Source: Turnera subulata
Taxonomy: Eukaryota; Streptophyta; Magnoliopsida; Malpighiales; Passifloraceae
NCBI GenBank assembly: GCA_028386065.3
Contig: JAKUCV010004748.1
Location: forward strand, 1 to 64,000
Reading direction: 5' to 3'
DNA: 64,000 nucleotides
Part shown: piece after piece, positions 1 through 16,378 of the stretch
Numbering within the stretch: the first letter of the stretch is position 1
Layout: every line of letters starts with the position of its first letter
The notes under the pieces: model-generated
Databases searched by the model: none
What the model was told of the DNA's origin: nothing
Seen by the model: only the letters and a program-made list of their open reading frames with translations
Made by a program: the position numbers and the translations under genes

Positions 1-2
1 TT

Positions 3-199
3 AGGCAGTTACATTTTCAACATGTTAAAAGAGAGGGCAATCGTGTTGCTCATGCTGTAGCCCAAATGGCACGTGCACATGATTCTCTCCAGGTTTATGT
101 GGAGGATGCTCCAGAGCATATTCTCCAGCTGATCTCAAATGATGCTGTACACTTTCCTCCTCATTAATGAAAGCATGCGTCATTCATCAAAAAAAAAAA
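3..199 (+). mobile_element. 3' end of a LINE (non-LTR retrotransposon): RNase H-like tail and poly-A
   Basis: An open frame enters from the left edge and ends at a TAA at 165-167. Its 54 visible residues include VKREGNRVAHAVAQMA, the C-terminal signature of the RNase H-like domain (RVT_3 type) found at the end of plant LINE ORF2. About 25 bases after the stop there is a short A run (189-199), as expected for a LINE 3' tail. The 5' part lies outside the window, so the copy's length and the target-site duplication cannot be judged. It could also be a captured RNase H-like domain gene, but the nearby poly-A favours a LINE. Confidence 0.75.
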
Positions 200-800
200 G
201 TATGAACTTATGAATATATCCCATAAGAAGTATACTAGCAACCGGCTGATATTGTTACTTTAGTTCTAAAGAGGGGGTTTTGTGTCCGTTACAATTAAGA
301 AAACAACATCACGTTCTGCCCAGGTTGAAATCAAAACCTGCCCCGTGGATTTTTTTCCATAAAACGAACGAAAAATGTAATTTGAAAGCTGTAAGCTTTT
401 CCTCTTTTCCTTATTTTCTGTTTCCGATTTTATGAAAAGACGATAGCCTAGAAGTGTTTTGGTCCACGGACACTCACTATTCTCCTTGATAATTCCGCGA
501 ATACCGTCTTTATTCCCCCATTCGAAACAAGTATCATAAAGCGGAGCTTCCCCAAAAAAAAAATTTTATTAGACACATTCTGGTGTTTTATTTCCTAAAC
601 GACATGACGGAGCTCCAAAACTGCTGCGTTGTTTTATTGTTTTATCTGATTTTGCAGTGTAATTCGTTTATTGGTTCTTTTCCCTCGAAAAGGAATCAAG
701 CATGATGTTATGATAATTATCCCTCAGAGCGAGGGCATTAAGGTAAAACGACAGAAAAGTAACCGTTAGACCCCCTGGCCCTTTTGCCTCTCCGCCCCAA
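200..800. other. Intergenic region upstream of the securin-like gene
   Basis: No coding frame with recognisable features. It is AT-rich with short homopolymer runs. Its right half must contain the promoter of the gene whose TATA box lies at 806. Confidence 0.6.
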
Positions 801-805
801 CCCCC

Positions 806-813
806 ATATAAAC
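806..813 (+). promoter_or_regulatory. TATA box of the securin-like gene
   Basis: ATATAAAC within CCCCCATATAAACAAGG. It lies about 30-35 bp upstream of the likely transcript start near 840. A leader exon would run to about 978 and end at GTAAGT. The matching acceptor is GTGCAG at 1791-1796, which leaves an 818-bp intron in the 5' UTR and puts the ATG 25 bp into the next exon. Confidence 0.55.
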
Positions 814-1820
814 AAGGAGCCTTTCCCCTGAGAAATCCATTTTCCAAAGAATTACCAAACTTGAAAAACTTCACAGAGAATTCACTGATCGCAAGCGAGA
901 AGATTAACGGAAAAAAGTACAAGAAAACCGAGAGAAGAAGCAAGAAATTCAATTCAATCAGAAAAGCAGGAACTACGTGTAAGTCCTTTGTTGGATTAAT
1001 CGTTCTATAAACTGCGCTTACGGGAATACTTTGTGTTTCATTGGCTTCTAATTGGTCAGTAAATAGGGTTAATAGATGGATCAGGTCAAGGTTTCTAGTT
1101 ATTTGATAAGAATAACTTCTGATTTTTGGGGATTATTGTTCTTTTATGGTTTGGTGGCTTAGTTATTGGTTTCTTGATTACTTAGGGTTCTATTTTGCAA
1201 TCAAGCGTGAGAAAAGATCATCGGATATGGTTTATTATTTGTTGCACTGAACACCATTGAATGGAAAATGTTCTGTTCTTGATTTCTGGTATGAGTTAAG
1301 GGTATGAACTACCAAGGACGGAGAGGTGCTTACTTGTGTTTTAATGAATAAGCCAATTGTTGATTGTATTTTCGTAGAAGGGAACTTGAAAGATCTGTTT
1401 GTTGCTATGGGTTTTAATGAATAGCTCTGTTGGTTATCGTTTTATACTAAGTGGAAATTGAAAGATATGTGTATTGCTATTGATAGACTTAATATGTCCC
1501 TCTCACTGATACTGCTGCTACTTGTTGCCGCTGTTGTTCTTGTCTGCTCTGTATGTTTCATCTTCGTCATATGCTCCGGTTATAACATATTTTTGGGGCG
1601 CTTATATGGAATTCTGCGGGGCATTTTGTTTCGATTTCCTCTCCAATGTTCTGTATAATTTCATTTTTTTTTGTTGTGTGGGTGTGAGGGGCAGTCAAAT
1701 GTACCCAGACACAGGATATGTGATCACAGATTTTATTGATTAATGGATTTGTTGATTTGTTTTTATTGTGTGCATTGTCCTGATTTACTTGTGCAGACGA
1801 TTCACTCACCAAACTCATCA

Positions 1821-2823
1821 ATGGCATCACGAACTGGTGGCAGCATGGTTCAAAATCAGAATCTGAATATCCAGTACAACGGTACTGTATTTTCTGCGTG
1901 ATCTATTTTCAGGGTTCGTTCTTATTTGCCATATTCATATCCAGGGGTTTTATGAGTACTTACTTTTATGATATTCTGCAGAAGCTTCTTTTGCCAGCAA
2001 AACTAATAATGTCGCTAAAGCATCAAAAAGGGTTGGTCTCGGAGGAAGAAAACCTCTTGGTGATTTGTCAAATTCACTGACACCGTCAGTAAATCAGATA
2101 TCAAAGACAAGGTGCAATCCCTCTGAAACTGCACTAGATGCAAGCAAGAAGAAAAGTACCACCTCAGCGAAAGGGAGGACCAACGGTAGGAAAGCACTCG
2201 GTGACATTACGAATTCGGGGAAGCCACTCCTGACTTCGGCGCCAAAGAAAAATGTCAATCCTCTAAGTGTTGTACCAGAGGATATTGGAGAGGAGAGATT
2301 CATCCATAATCACGCAGATTGCATAAAAGCACAGACAAGATCAGTTGATATGGATGAATTTCTGGAGATAGTTGGACTCAAGAATGGTAACTAAAATCCA
2401 ACTCCTCTGTGGTACATATAATTGCTGTGCAGATTTTAATTGCATATTCTCTTTCTCCTACAGATTTCTCCAAAAAGTTTGCAACTCCACTTGCTTCTCA
2501 TGTTCCTCACAAAGTGAAGGTTAGTCTTCATATTTCCCTGGATTGTTTAGTTTCGCCTGTGGATTGTTCTTTTCTTGCTCATAATCATGTGAACTGATGA
2601 TACTTAACATTTAAAGGTTGACACTCCCCTTCGACACTTGGAACTACTGGAGACGGCAGAGAAGATGGTTGGCCATCAATCCCAGAAACGCACGCAGCTC
2701 AGAGAAATTAATTCTCCATATCCTTGGGCAACACCGGAGTCACCTAAGCATTTTATGCAGTGGAAGGACATTGACTGCGTCAACTTTAAGTTGATTGGCA
2801 CCCCAGAGTTTCTGAAGCATTGA
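1821..2823 (+). CDS. PATRONUS-like plant securin (cohesion protector)
   Basis: Four coding exons (1821-1881, 1982-2386, 2464-2519, 2617-2823) join in phase to give 242 residues. The start MASRTGG is the first ATG after the 5' UTR intron. Two perfect destruction boxes of the form RxxLxx(L/I)xN are visible: RKPLGDLSN at residues 43-51 and RKALGDITN at 90-98, each preceded by a glycine. Further on are the family-typical GEERFIHNHADCIK and a conserved tail containing SPYPWATPESP and FKLIGTPEFLKH. PATRONUS1/2 of Arabidopsis are APC/C substrates that protect centromeric cohesion in meiosis and mitosis by holding separase inactive. The family call rests on these motifs and is good; the exact orthologue is not decided. 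A large intron lies in the 5' UTR. Confidence 0.85.
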
Positions 2824-3996
2824 TAATAATACCCTTGCTCAATGTGATGCTGTGATATCTAGTAGTACTTTACTTCCCCTGCGGCCAATACCTTGGTCTT
2901 TTGGTTTGGTTCAGGGAGGAACCGTCTCTACTTATGTTAGAGAGGTGGAGGGTAGTTGACATTGACAATTCTTTTGCAATTTTATTTCATTGGCAATATC
3001 AGTATGTACGTTCTCTATCTCAGTGAGAAACATCTCTGTGACAGCTGAATTATGTCTTGGTTCCCGAAAATCTAATAGACTTGACTATGTTTTTTAAACC
3101 TTTTCTTACTGTTATGATTGTGAATCTTTCAGTTTTTGTTGAAGCACCATAAAAAGCATTAAGATACTTTTTTATCAATAGACAATAGCTGCCACCTTAC
3201 TTTCTATAGGTTCGTCCCATTGTGTCCTTAAACACTAAACAGATGAGCATTTTTCTTTAGAAGTATCATCACCACGTTCCTATTGAGTAATGAAAAGACA
3301 TGCAATACCTGTCTATGCTTGGTTTTACTTATGATGTCTCACTTCCTAGAGATAAAATTGCCGTTTTGGAATCCTTGACCTGAAAATGGTTCAGGGGAAG
3401 GGAAGGGGAGATGGCGGAGGGGGTAGTGTTGACCCAGATTAATGACGGTAAGAGCATTGTACATTTAACCGGGATTGTTATTGCCCTTTAATTATTTTTA
3501 GTTGAGCCACCAGCACATATACCAACCATCCACTGAATATAATGTTTTCGACCCAAAAAAAAAAAAACGACTGAATATAATGTGGTATTGTTTCGTCTGG
3601 TGGGTACTAGGAAAGAAGCAACAATTTCCTGTTTTTAGATACTTGCTTCTGTCTTTTCATGAAGTCATAGATACTCTGCCAGTTGCCAATTGGAATAGTC
3701 GTACGTTTAACCCCCCACCATTTGAAACTAATGGGGTTACACACTTACACATAGCTCCATGTGGGCTCGTTGCTTCAAGCTGTGGCTTATTCCAAAGCCA
3801 GGCAAGTTAGGACTGGGGGGGGGCTAATGGAAGAGCTGAAGCATAAGTCGTAAACAACTTATGGGGTCCAACATTTTCACCAGAAAAAGGGGGAAAAACT
3901 TATTGGGTGCAACAACAAAACCTTCATAAGGCCTGTAGATGGGGAGATTAGCCAACCAGGCCCAAAAGAAAAAGGAAAAAAAAGCAAAAGAAACAG
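2824..3996. other. Intergenic region between the securin-like gene and the tRNA gene
   Basis: It contains the 3' UTR of the upstream gene and otherwise no supported gene. A micro retro-insertion is listed separately at 3532-3582. The stretch just before the tRNA (3960-3996) is A-rich on this strand, which gives T runs after the tRNA on the minus strand. Confidence 0.55.
3532..3582 (+). repeat. Micro retro-insertion: LINE tail of about 25 bp flanked by 13-bp target duplications
   Basis: The 13-mer ACTGAATATAATG occurs at 3532-3544 and again at 3570-3582. Between them is only TTTTCGACCC followed by an A run and CG. The LINE remnant at 20785-21209 ends in TTTCGACCC plus poly-A, so this looks like an insertion of the same family, 5'-truncated to almost nothing. 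Confidence 0.7.
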
Positions 3997-4069
3997 CGAC
4001 TCCGCTGGGGATCGAACCCAGAATCTCTGGTTCCGTAGACCAGCGCCTTATCCATTGGGCCACGGAGTC
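3997..4069 (-). tRNA. trnR-ACG: tRNA-Arg (anticodon ACG)
   Basis: Read on the minus strand, the 73-nt sequence folds as a cloverleaf. The acceptor stem is GACTCCG/CGGAGTC with discriminator G. The anticodon stem CTGGT/ACCAG carries loop CTACGGA, so the anticodon is ACG. The T stem CTGGG/CCCAG has loop TTCGATC. There is no intron and the CCA is not encoded, as normal for a nuclear tRNA. T-rich sequence follows on the minus strand as a Pol III terminator. It is transcribed away from the prolyl-tRNA synthetase gene that starts about 150 bp to the right. Confidence 0.95.
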
Positions 4070-4192
4070 CTTTTTGTTTAGTTGAACAAAATAAAACCTT
4101 TACTTGTAACCTTTGATTCAGCTTGATATACTCCGGCAAAACATTAAAAACCTCATCTTCTTCTGTACAGAGTTACGAAAACTCCCAGTTAA

Positions 4193-9946
<5,754 letters not shown>

Positions 9947-12900
9947 CTCTCATGCTATTATCACTCTTCAAAAGTTCAAACATTCATTTGGGTTCATTTT
10001 CGGAGTGGTCAACCAAAGCAAATCATGCCACGGTTGCTTCATTCTCCTCCTGTTTGTAATCTCATGTTCAATAGGCTATATAGCAATACAACACATTGTT
10101 AAACAGATAGCTCCTCTAGTCACTCTTTTTCTTTGTCATAGTTTGTGAAAGAGATTTTCAGGTGGAGTTAACAATAACATTATCATAGGTCGAGTACAAC
10201 AAGCAACAGCGACCATCTTGGTCTTCCAATGCATGCTGTTCATCTTTGTGGCAGCTGTTCAAGTTTTTTTTTTTTTTTTTTCTGTGGCAGAGAGGTGATG
10301 TTTCAAGGGGGCAGTTGTCTCTATAAGCCCTAGCCAGAGGGAAACCAAGGAAAATGAAAAGAACATGCAGCGGTGGCAGCCAGGCAAGAGACAAAGCTCT
10401 GGGGGGAGAAAAGCAGCGGTACGGTGCCGTAGAAAGGTCATTTCATTCCCATCTCACACTCACACATTAGCTTAACGGTTTTGTCGGGGTCTGAATCCAC
10501 GGATGCGCATATGGTTGTGCCAAGTTCATGATAACCCAACGGGTGGATCTAGGCCGTTCGTGTTTAGTGGACTTTCTTGCAACGGAGTGGGACCATCCGA
10601 TGACGTGGAAGGATCATGTGCGATGAGGGGTTTTGGACAATAAGGAAGGGAATCTTTTGACTTTTTTAGGTGTTGGTGGGCGCTGTATTTGGGGGGGGAA
10701 GGTGGGGTTCCTGACGTGGTTCTAAAGTCACGCGATAGCGTGTGGGCCACTGCAAGCTAAAAAAATAAAAATAAAAATAAAAAAGAGAAAGAAAAAAAAT
10801 TAACACCATAGACAAGAAAAACAAACAGGGTGTAGGAGATATACTAAATTAACTGAAAAGGAAAGGCATCAAATTATTGGAGAGGGCCAGGGGCAATGTG
10901 GTGAACTAGAGGTGATGGGGAAGGTGCTTGCCTCTTATTGCTTTTGATACCTTTATAAAGGCTTGTTCCCAAGCAACGAATATTCGAACCAAAGTATATA
11001 ATTGGCAAAAGCAACACCTATATTAACTAGTAGATCAGTAACTCAAGGTAAGGAATATACTAAAGATTTGATGGCCGTATTCTTTCTACAAACCTTTGTA
11101 TAAAATAAGCAAAAAAAAGAAAAAAGAAACAGGCCTACTGTCTATGGTTTTTTGCCCATTTCTGGCTGACTTTCGTATAAATAGCACTTTGACTTTCTAT
11201 GCTGTAATGATAAAGCTTTCCTTCCCTTTCTTTTTCCCATGCCCCTGATTCTTGTCCAGCTATCCCTTGATAGACAGTTATCCACAAATGCAAGTGAACT
11301 AGTAGGTAACAGTTATAAACTAGATTCGTATCATGTAACTCAGTCTTATGATTGGGGAAAAAATGCCATAAGAAGGGGAGAAAGACTTTTTGCTACTTAA
11401 TGAGTTCGGCGGTCTCAATCTCTGAATTAGTACTATGGTATTTTTAGAGCATGTTGTTATGCATGTTGGATTCTGATCATGATGGCGTACTCTTGGCGTA
11501 ACTCTTCTAAGTCTGGCGAGGACGATCTCTATTGTTTGATTGACTTTTGGATCCAATTTAGGCGCACACAAGGACTTTGTATTTTGCAATGTATTGCAAC
11601 CTATGAGAGAAAGATTATCAGAAAGACTTGTTTTGGTACGGGTCTCAATCAAGTAATATTATCGCTAAGTAGTTAGATGGAGAGGATAATATGCCATGTC
11701 GCTGGTTGAAATCTTTTTTTTTTTTTATGTTGTTCAAAAAGAATTATGGTTCTTATATGGATATCATAGATTATTTTTATAAAACGTTTTCAGATTTTTC
11801 TTATCCCGTCGTTTTTCAATCTCTATTAAACTGGTGTGGCTTTTTTTTTTTTTTTGTCGAACCAGCTCTTGACTTCTTCTTTGATTTTGTTTATTTATTG
11901 GTTTATGTGATGTTGTGTCGTCCGGGTTCACCTAACCACCCGAATTAAAGTGATATATAAAAAAGAAAAATGTATAAATTAAATTTTACCTTTTTTGTTC
12001 AATATTTACTATCAACAACAACAATACTTATAATATTTACTCTGCAGCTCCATTACTTTGAAAACTAACACTGTGGTCAGTCTTGTTATTCTGGGCTTCC
12101 TCGCCAGTCTCTTCTCTATTTTTCTCATAATGGCGGAAAGGCCAAATTTGAAAAAGTAACCCTTTTACTAGATGAAGTGAAGTAGTAATTTTTTGAGAAA
12201 CAATGGAGGGAAGTAATTTAATTTTTGCCCCGACTCCAAAAAAATGCTAATATGCATATATTTCACCAACACAACGTATACATATAGGCCTTCTCGATTT
12301 TTTTTGACGAAACAAAAAAGTTACCTTTCAATAAGGAGGGGGCTATAAATCCTTAAACTACAGAGATGATATTTATTTATTATATACCTAGAATTAAGGG
12401 GAAGAAGCGACCTCACCACGAGGTAGAACATGACAAACTGATTTGCAGATCTTCTAGTTTTAGCAAAACACACAATTTTGCAAGAAATCCTCGCAACTCA
12501 GATTACACAAAAATAAATTTCAAATTCGAACGAAGAAGAGAAGAGATAACCTACCCAGAGAGTACTAACAATAAGGCAATTCACCCCCGGATTTGGCCAC
12601 GACAAGAAGTGGCCCCACGTGGAAATTTCCTAACAGAGAGAGAGAAAAAGAAAAAGGAGGAAAATGAGTAAATGGGGGGAAGTTGCCGTAAACCCGCATT
12701 AATGCCCTCTTCCATTCTCATCATGGACAGAGAGTGCCCAAAGTCAAATTTGCCCTTCCCCTCATTGGCCACTCACTGTTTGACTGTTGACCCGGCAGCC
12801 GAATCGAGACTTCGAGATAACAACGGAACAGGGACTGGACGGGGAAGAAAAAAAGTAGTAACCGTCTACGTTTGCGTTTTCCCGTAATGGAAACCAACAA

Positions 12901-14170
12901 ACAACAACAACAACCCCCAGAGTCCGTCCAACGGGAGGATGGTAATAATAATGGATCTGATCATGATTCCCTGGTTGATAACGGGTCTAGCCCATTACTC
13001 ATTGACGTATTGTTGCTAATGAAAAAAAAAAAAAGAAAACAAATAAAGCGTTGGTAAATTGAATATATCATAAAAAAATAATATTTTTTGTATTACAGGA
13101 AGGGATGGCATGTTTATTTTATTTCCTCCAGTATCAATGCGGTTCTTCCTTGGTGTGTGGAACACGATGGCTCAAGCTAAATCGAATAATACTACTGTGA
13201 AAAAATCACAATATTTTACATCTTATCTATTGCAATCTAATTATGATGATTCTCATTCCAAAAAAATAATTATGACGATTCCACAATCAAATGTTAACAT
13301 ATTTCGGAAAGAAGAACGATGGTATGCATTCATTTTTTTATTTTAACACTCTCTATTCTATGAGAATAATATATTTCAAAGTAAATTATTTGGACTAAAA
13401 TATTGGGAATTTTAACATTATATGTTCTGGTTAACAAATTGGTGTATTTTTTCGTTAATTTTTTTAATTTTAAACTTATAAGTTTTCTGCTTGGAATGGA
13501 GGGAGCTGAATCATAACCTAACATAAATAGTTTTCTTGGAATAATTTCCCTTCATCCGTAGTGCAAAGCCTCATGATTTTGTAGTTTCTTATATATATAT
13601 GTATATATATATATGAGGTATAAACTAATTATTTAAGACTTATAGTTAACGCATTTCGAAGTTTTGATGCGAATTAAAAATATTTTATTTTATTTTAAAA
13701 TGTTTTTGTTTTGTCAATAAAATTGGAGTCACTAGTTTATTTTGATGACAATACTTTTGAGATGACATGACCTCTTTCGTTTCAGTACAACAAGAATCAT
13801 TGAATATAGAGATAAGGATCTTTTAAAAATTAATATATAGAATTTCTAAATTTTATATATTGGTTGCTATTATCTTTTTGATTAAAGATATAGCCAGCAC
13901 TCATCTTTGAATTAGGGGCAGTATAATTTTACATGAATTAGGACATCACTCGATATATTTCTAAAACCAAAAAAAACACCACCACTTCATATAATTATTT
14001 TGTGACTGCTTTTAGGGCGAATAAATACTAACACCAAACGGTAGAAAATGATTAAATATTGATTTGAGACCGCCTAATACAAATAGGGTTTACTGATTGC
14101 GTACATCTCTAGGAAAGGGGGGCAATTCCGGTAGTTCGAGGGAAAAGCGAGGGCGGTCTTGGTATGAAGA
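9947..14170. other. Gene-poor region of about 4.2 kb
   Basis: After the synthetase 3' UTR I see no complete gene. There are poly-T/A runs (10265, 11830), a poly-purine stretch (10760-10800) and AT-rich DNA. 10500-10750 is comparatively GC-rich with ACGT-core motifs (GACGTGG) and could be an isolated regulatory block. Short frames here (for example 11691-11948) are low-complexity and unsupported. One possible gene remnant is listed at 12888-13056. Confidence 0.5.
12888..13056 (+). pseudogene. Orphan gene start (possible relic first exon)
   Basis: An ATG opens a frame of about 55 codons: METNKQQQQPPES, then a polar, Asn/Asp/Ser-rich stretch and SSPLLIDVLL, then a lysine-rich end in an A run. 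It is preceded by promoter-like sequence with a CCACGTGG-type G-box near 12612. The polar beginning looks like a real plant first exon, but no second exon follows; the DNA after it is AT-rich and non-coding. I do not recognise the family. It may be a chance frame. Confidence 0.25.
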
Positions 14171-14174
14171 CCAC

Positions 14175-14182
14175 AATAAATA
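14175..14182 (+). promoter_or_regulatory. Putative TATA box of the RS-tailed gene
   Basis: AATAAATA at 14175, followed about 30 bp later by a purine-rich leader. This is the best TATA-like site before the long 5' UTR of the 16379-19927 gene. The match is weak. Confidence 0.35.
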
Positions 14183-14204
14183 CAAAGGAGATAGGGCTTT
14201 CGTG

Positions 14205-16378
14205 GCGTCGATCTAAAACAGAGTCGCAGAAGAAGATTGGGCTTTTGGAGAGAGAAACAGAGAGGGTAAGAGAGAGAAATCAATCATAGCCAGAAAGAGA
14301 GAAAAAATCCCAATCAATCCAACCACTGGTTGATCGGCCTTCAACCGCCGGGGATCGGGCGGCCGGTTCTCAACGAGTCTGCTCTCTTCTTCTTCTATAC
14401 CTTCCGTCGATCATCATTCGTTCGTTAACTTGAAGATAACAAACAAGAACGAGAAGAAGAACAAAGATTTTGGAAAATAGCTTGCTTGGTGTGGTGGATT
14501 GTGGAAGAAAAACCTACCTACCTTGTCGTCTACACACTTGTGGTGGTTGTTAATCGGAGCCGGCGGCGATTGCGATTTGGATTTGAAAACCGAGAGGAAA
14601 AACTTTATAAAAACAGGAGGGAAAAAAGGAAAAAAAACAACAGGTATTGAAAAAATATCTCCAGTACGGTATACTCTTCTTGATAGTGTGTATTTGATTT
14701 GTCTATCTATGGTCCTTGTTTTTGCTTCGGGGAAGATTACTTTTGGTCCACTGCTAGAGAAAAAACTCTTATAGATCACGCGCTCGGGCTGCCAGATCTA
14801 CTTTCTGTTGATGAAGTTCTACAGAACGACAAGCCAGTGCCGTGTTAGGGTTTTCTACTGTTATCGAGCTCTACTGGTGTCTGAGATTGAACTGGAGACC
14901 TTGTTTTTAGCTCGCCAAAGAAGCTAGCGGAGATTTGATCTGCAATTTTTTGTGAAATTAATATGACCTTGTCGGCTCGGGAATTCACTGGAGCTTTTTG
15001 ATTTGGTTTTATGCCCAAAACTATGGGATGATTTGCTTTTTCTGGAATACTTGCTTTTTTATAGAAGTGAAGATTCTGGACTCTACTGCTTTGTCGAGGC
15101 TGTTTTGTGACAAATCTAGCCGGATTTGCTCTGTTGATTGATTGCTACATATGTTTTTGATTGATTTGTGTACCATGTTTTTGTTTGCTGGAGTTCTGAT
15201 GGCTCCTGTCGGTGTTAATTTGTCTTCTAAGTTTGCATACAGGCGACACAGGCGACTGTGGTACTTACTTTGCCTAGTTCTATCAGTGGATCTGGTGATT
15301 TGGGGTGGTATTGGTTCCTTGGATGTCCCAGATCTTTGATTTTGGTAGTCGTGGCCAAGACCCTATGCTCATGTTGTGATACAGATCTTGGAGCACCATA
15401 AATCTGAGAAACCAGCTTATATGAAATCTAGGCCTCTTAATTCAGCGATAGAAACAAGATCGATGAAGCTTTCTATTGTTGTTGATTGAAACTTGGGAAT
15501 GGGTTTGCACCTTTATTGATCTTCTGATGGCTCTTTGGATGGGCGCTTGTTGTAAGAAACAACAGCAAATTTCACCCAGGGAGACTAATCTTTTGGACAG
15601 AGAATTTAGATTGCAGTAGTTGTGCCTGATAGTCCATTCCTTTTTAGATGATGACCCGACCATAGTTTGTCCTGCTTGTATCTATTGTCCTTGTTTATAT
15701 CTTCACAAAGATGCGTTGGTTCCTCATGTTGTGAACTGGCTTTGTCCAGAGACACAATTTGAAATGAATTGATGAAGTTGCTATATGTTAAGCCTAGAGG
15801 TAAACGGCCCATGAAGGCATGTAGTGGCTTCTTGTTGAAAGGCTTGGACCTGTGTAGATGTTGTTGTGTCCCTGTTTTTCTTATCTTATTTGTTTTTTTC
15901 TAAAATCTGCTTCTATAACTGTTTTTGCTTTGTAATATTTTTCTTGCTCTGATACGATCTTTTATGGTTTGCAGGTGAGACAGATTAAAGTTTTTGGTCA
16001 TCGTGTAGCTGCTTGAAGGATTCTGTTGTAATCTGGCAAAATAGGCGAAATTAAAGTAAGTTTTTCAGTTTTCCTTTATTCTCCCTGCAGTGGCTTAGCT
16101 GTTTTAAACAGCTATTATTTGAGACATTGCTTGGCAATGTTTTATTGGGTAACTTTTGCCCTGGCAGGCAACAGTTCTTCTGAGATTGATTACCAGGCAT
16201 GTAGTATGGTTCTGAGTTTGACTGGAGATGTCTTCTTGTCCAGGCTAGCTTCTGTACTTGCACTGGGGTTAAACCCTACTCTCTAGTGGCAAGCAGTGAA
16301 GGAGGAGCAACGGCAACCTGCAAGACTTGTAGCGCAAGACCATCAGTTGATGGGACAGGAGTCATAAGTTCTGTGAAC
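14205..16378 (+). other. Long intron-containing 5' UTR of the RS-tailed gene
   Basis: A leader exon of roughly 430 bp ends at CAG|GTATTG (GT at 14644). A long T-rich intron runs to GCAG at 15974. A small exon (15975-16055) ends at GTAAGT, and a further acceptor (CTGCAG at about 16088 or CTGGCAG at about 16167) precedes the coding exon. Small ORFs in this stretch, on both strands, have no supporting features. The splice assignment is from consensus sites only. Confidence 0.45.

Noticed and set aside
1458..1830. Open frames of 66-87 codons on both strands before the securin start
   Set aside because: They lie in the 5' UTR intron, consist of hydrophobic or low-complexity sequence, and have no splice-consistent link to a gene.
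11691..11948. 85-codon frame rich in Phe and Tyr
   Set aside because: It arises from poly-T runs; no conserved motif and no promoter or splice context.
16286..16378. Upstream extension of the RS-tailed protein (MASSEGG...)
   Set aside because: The first codon is GTG directly after an in-frame TAG; the first ATG is at 16379.
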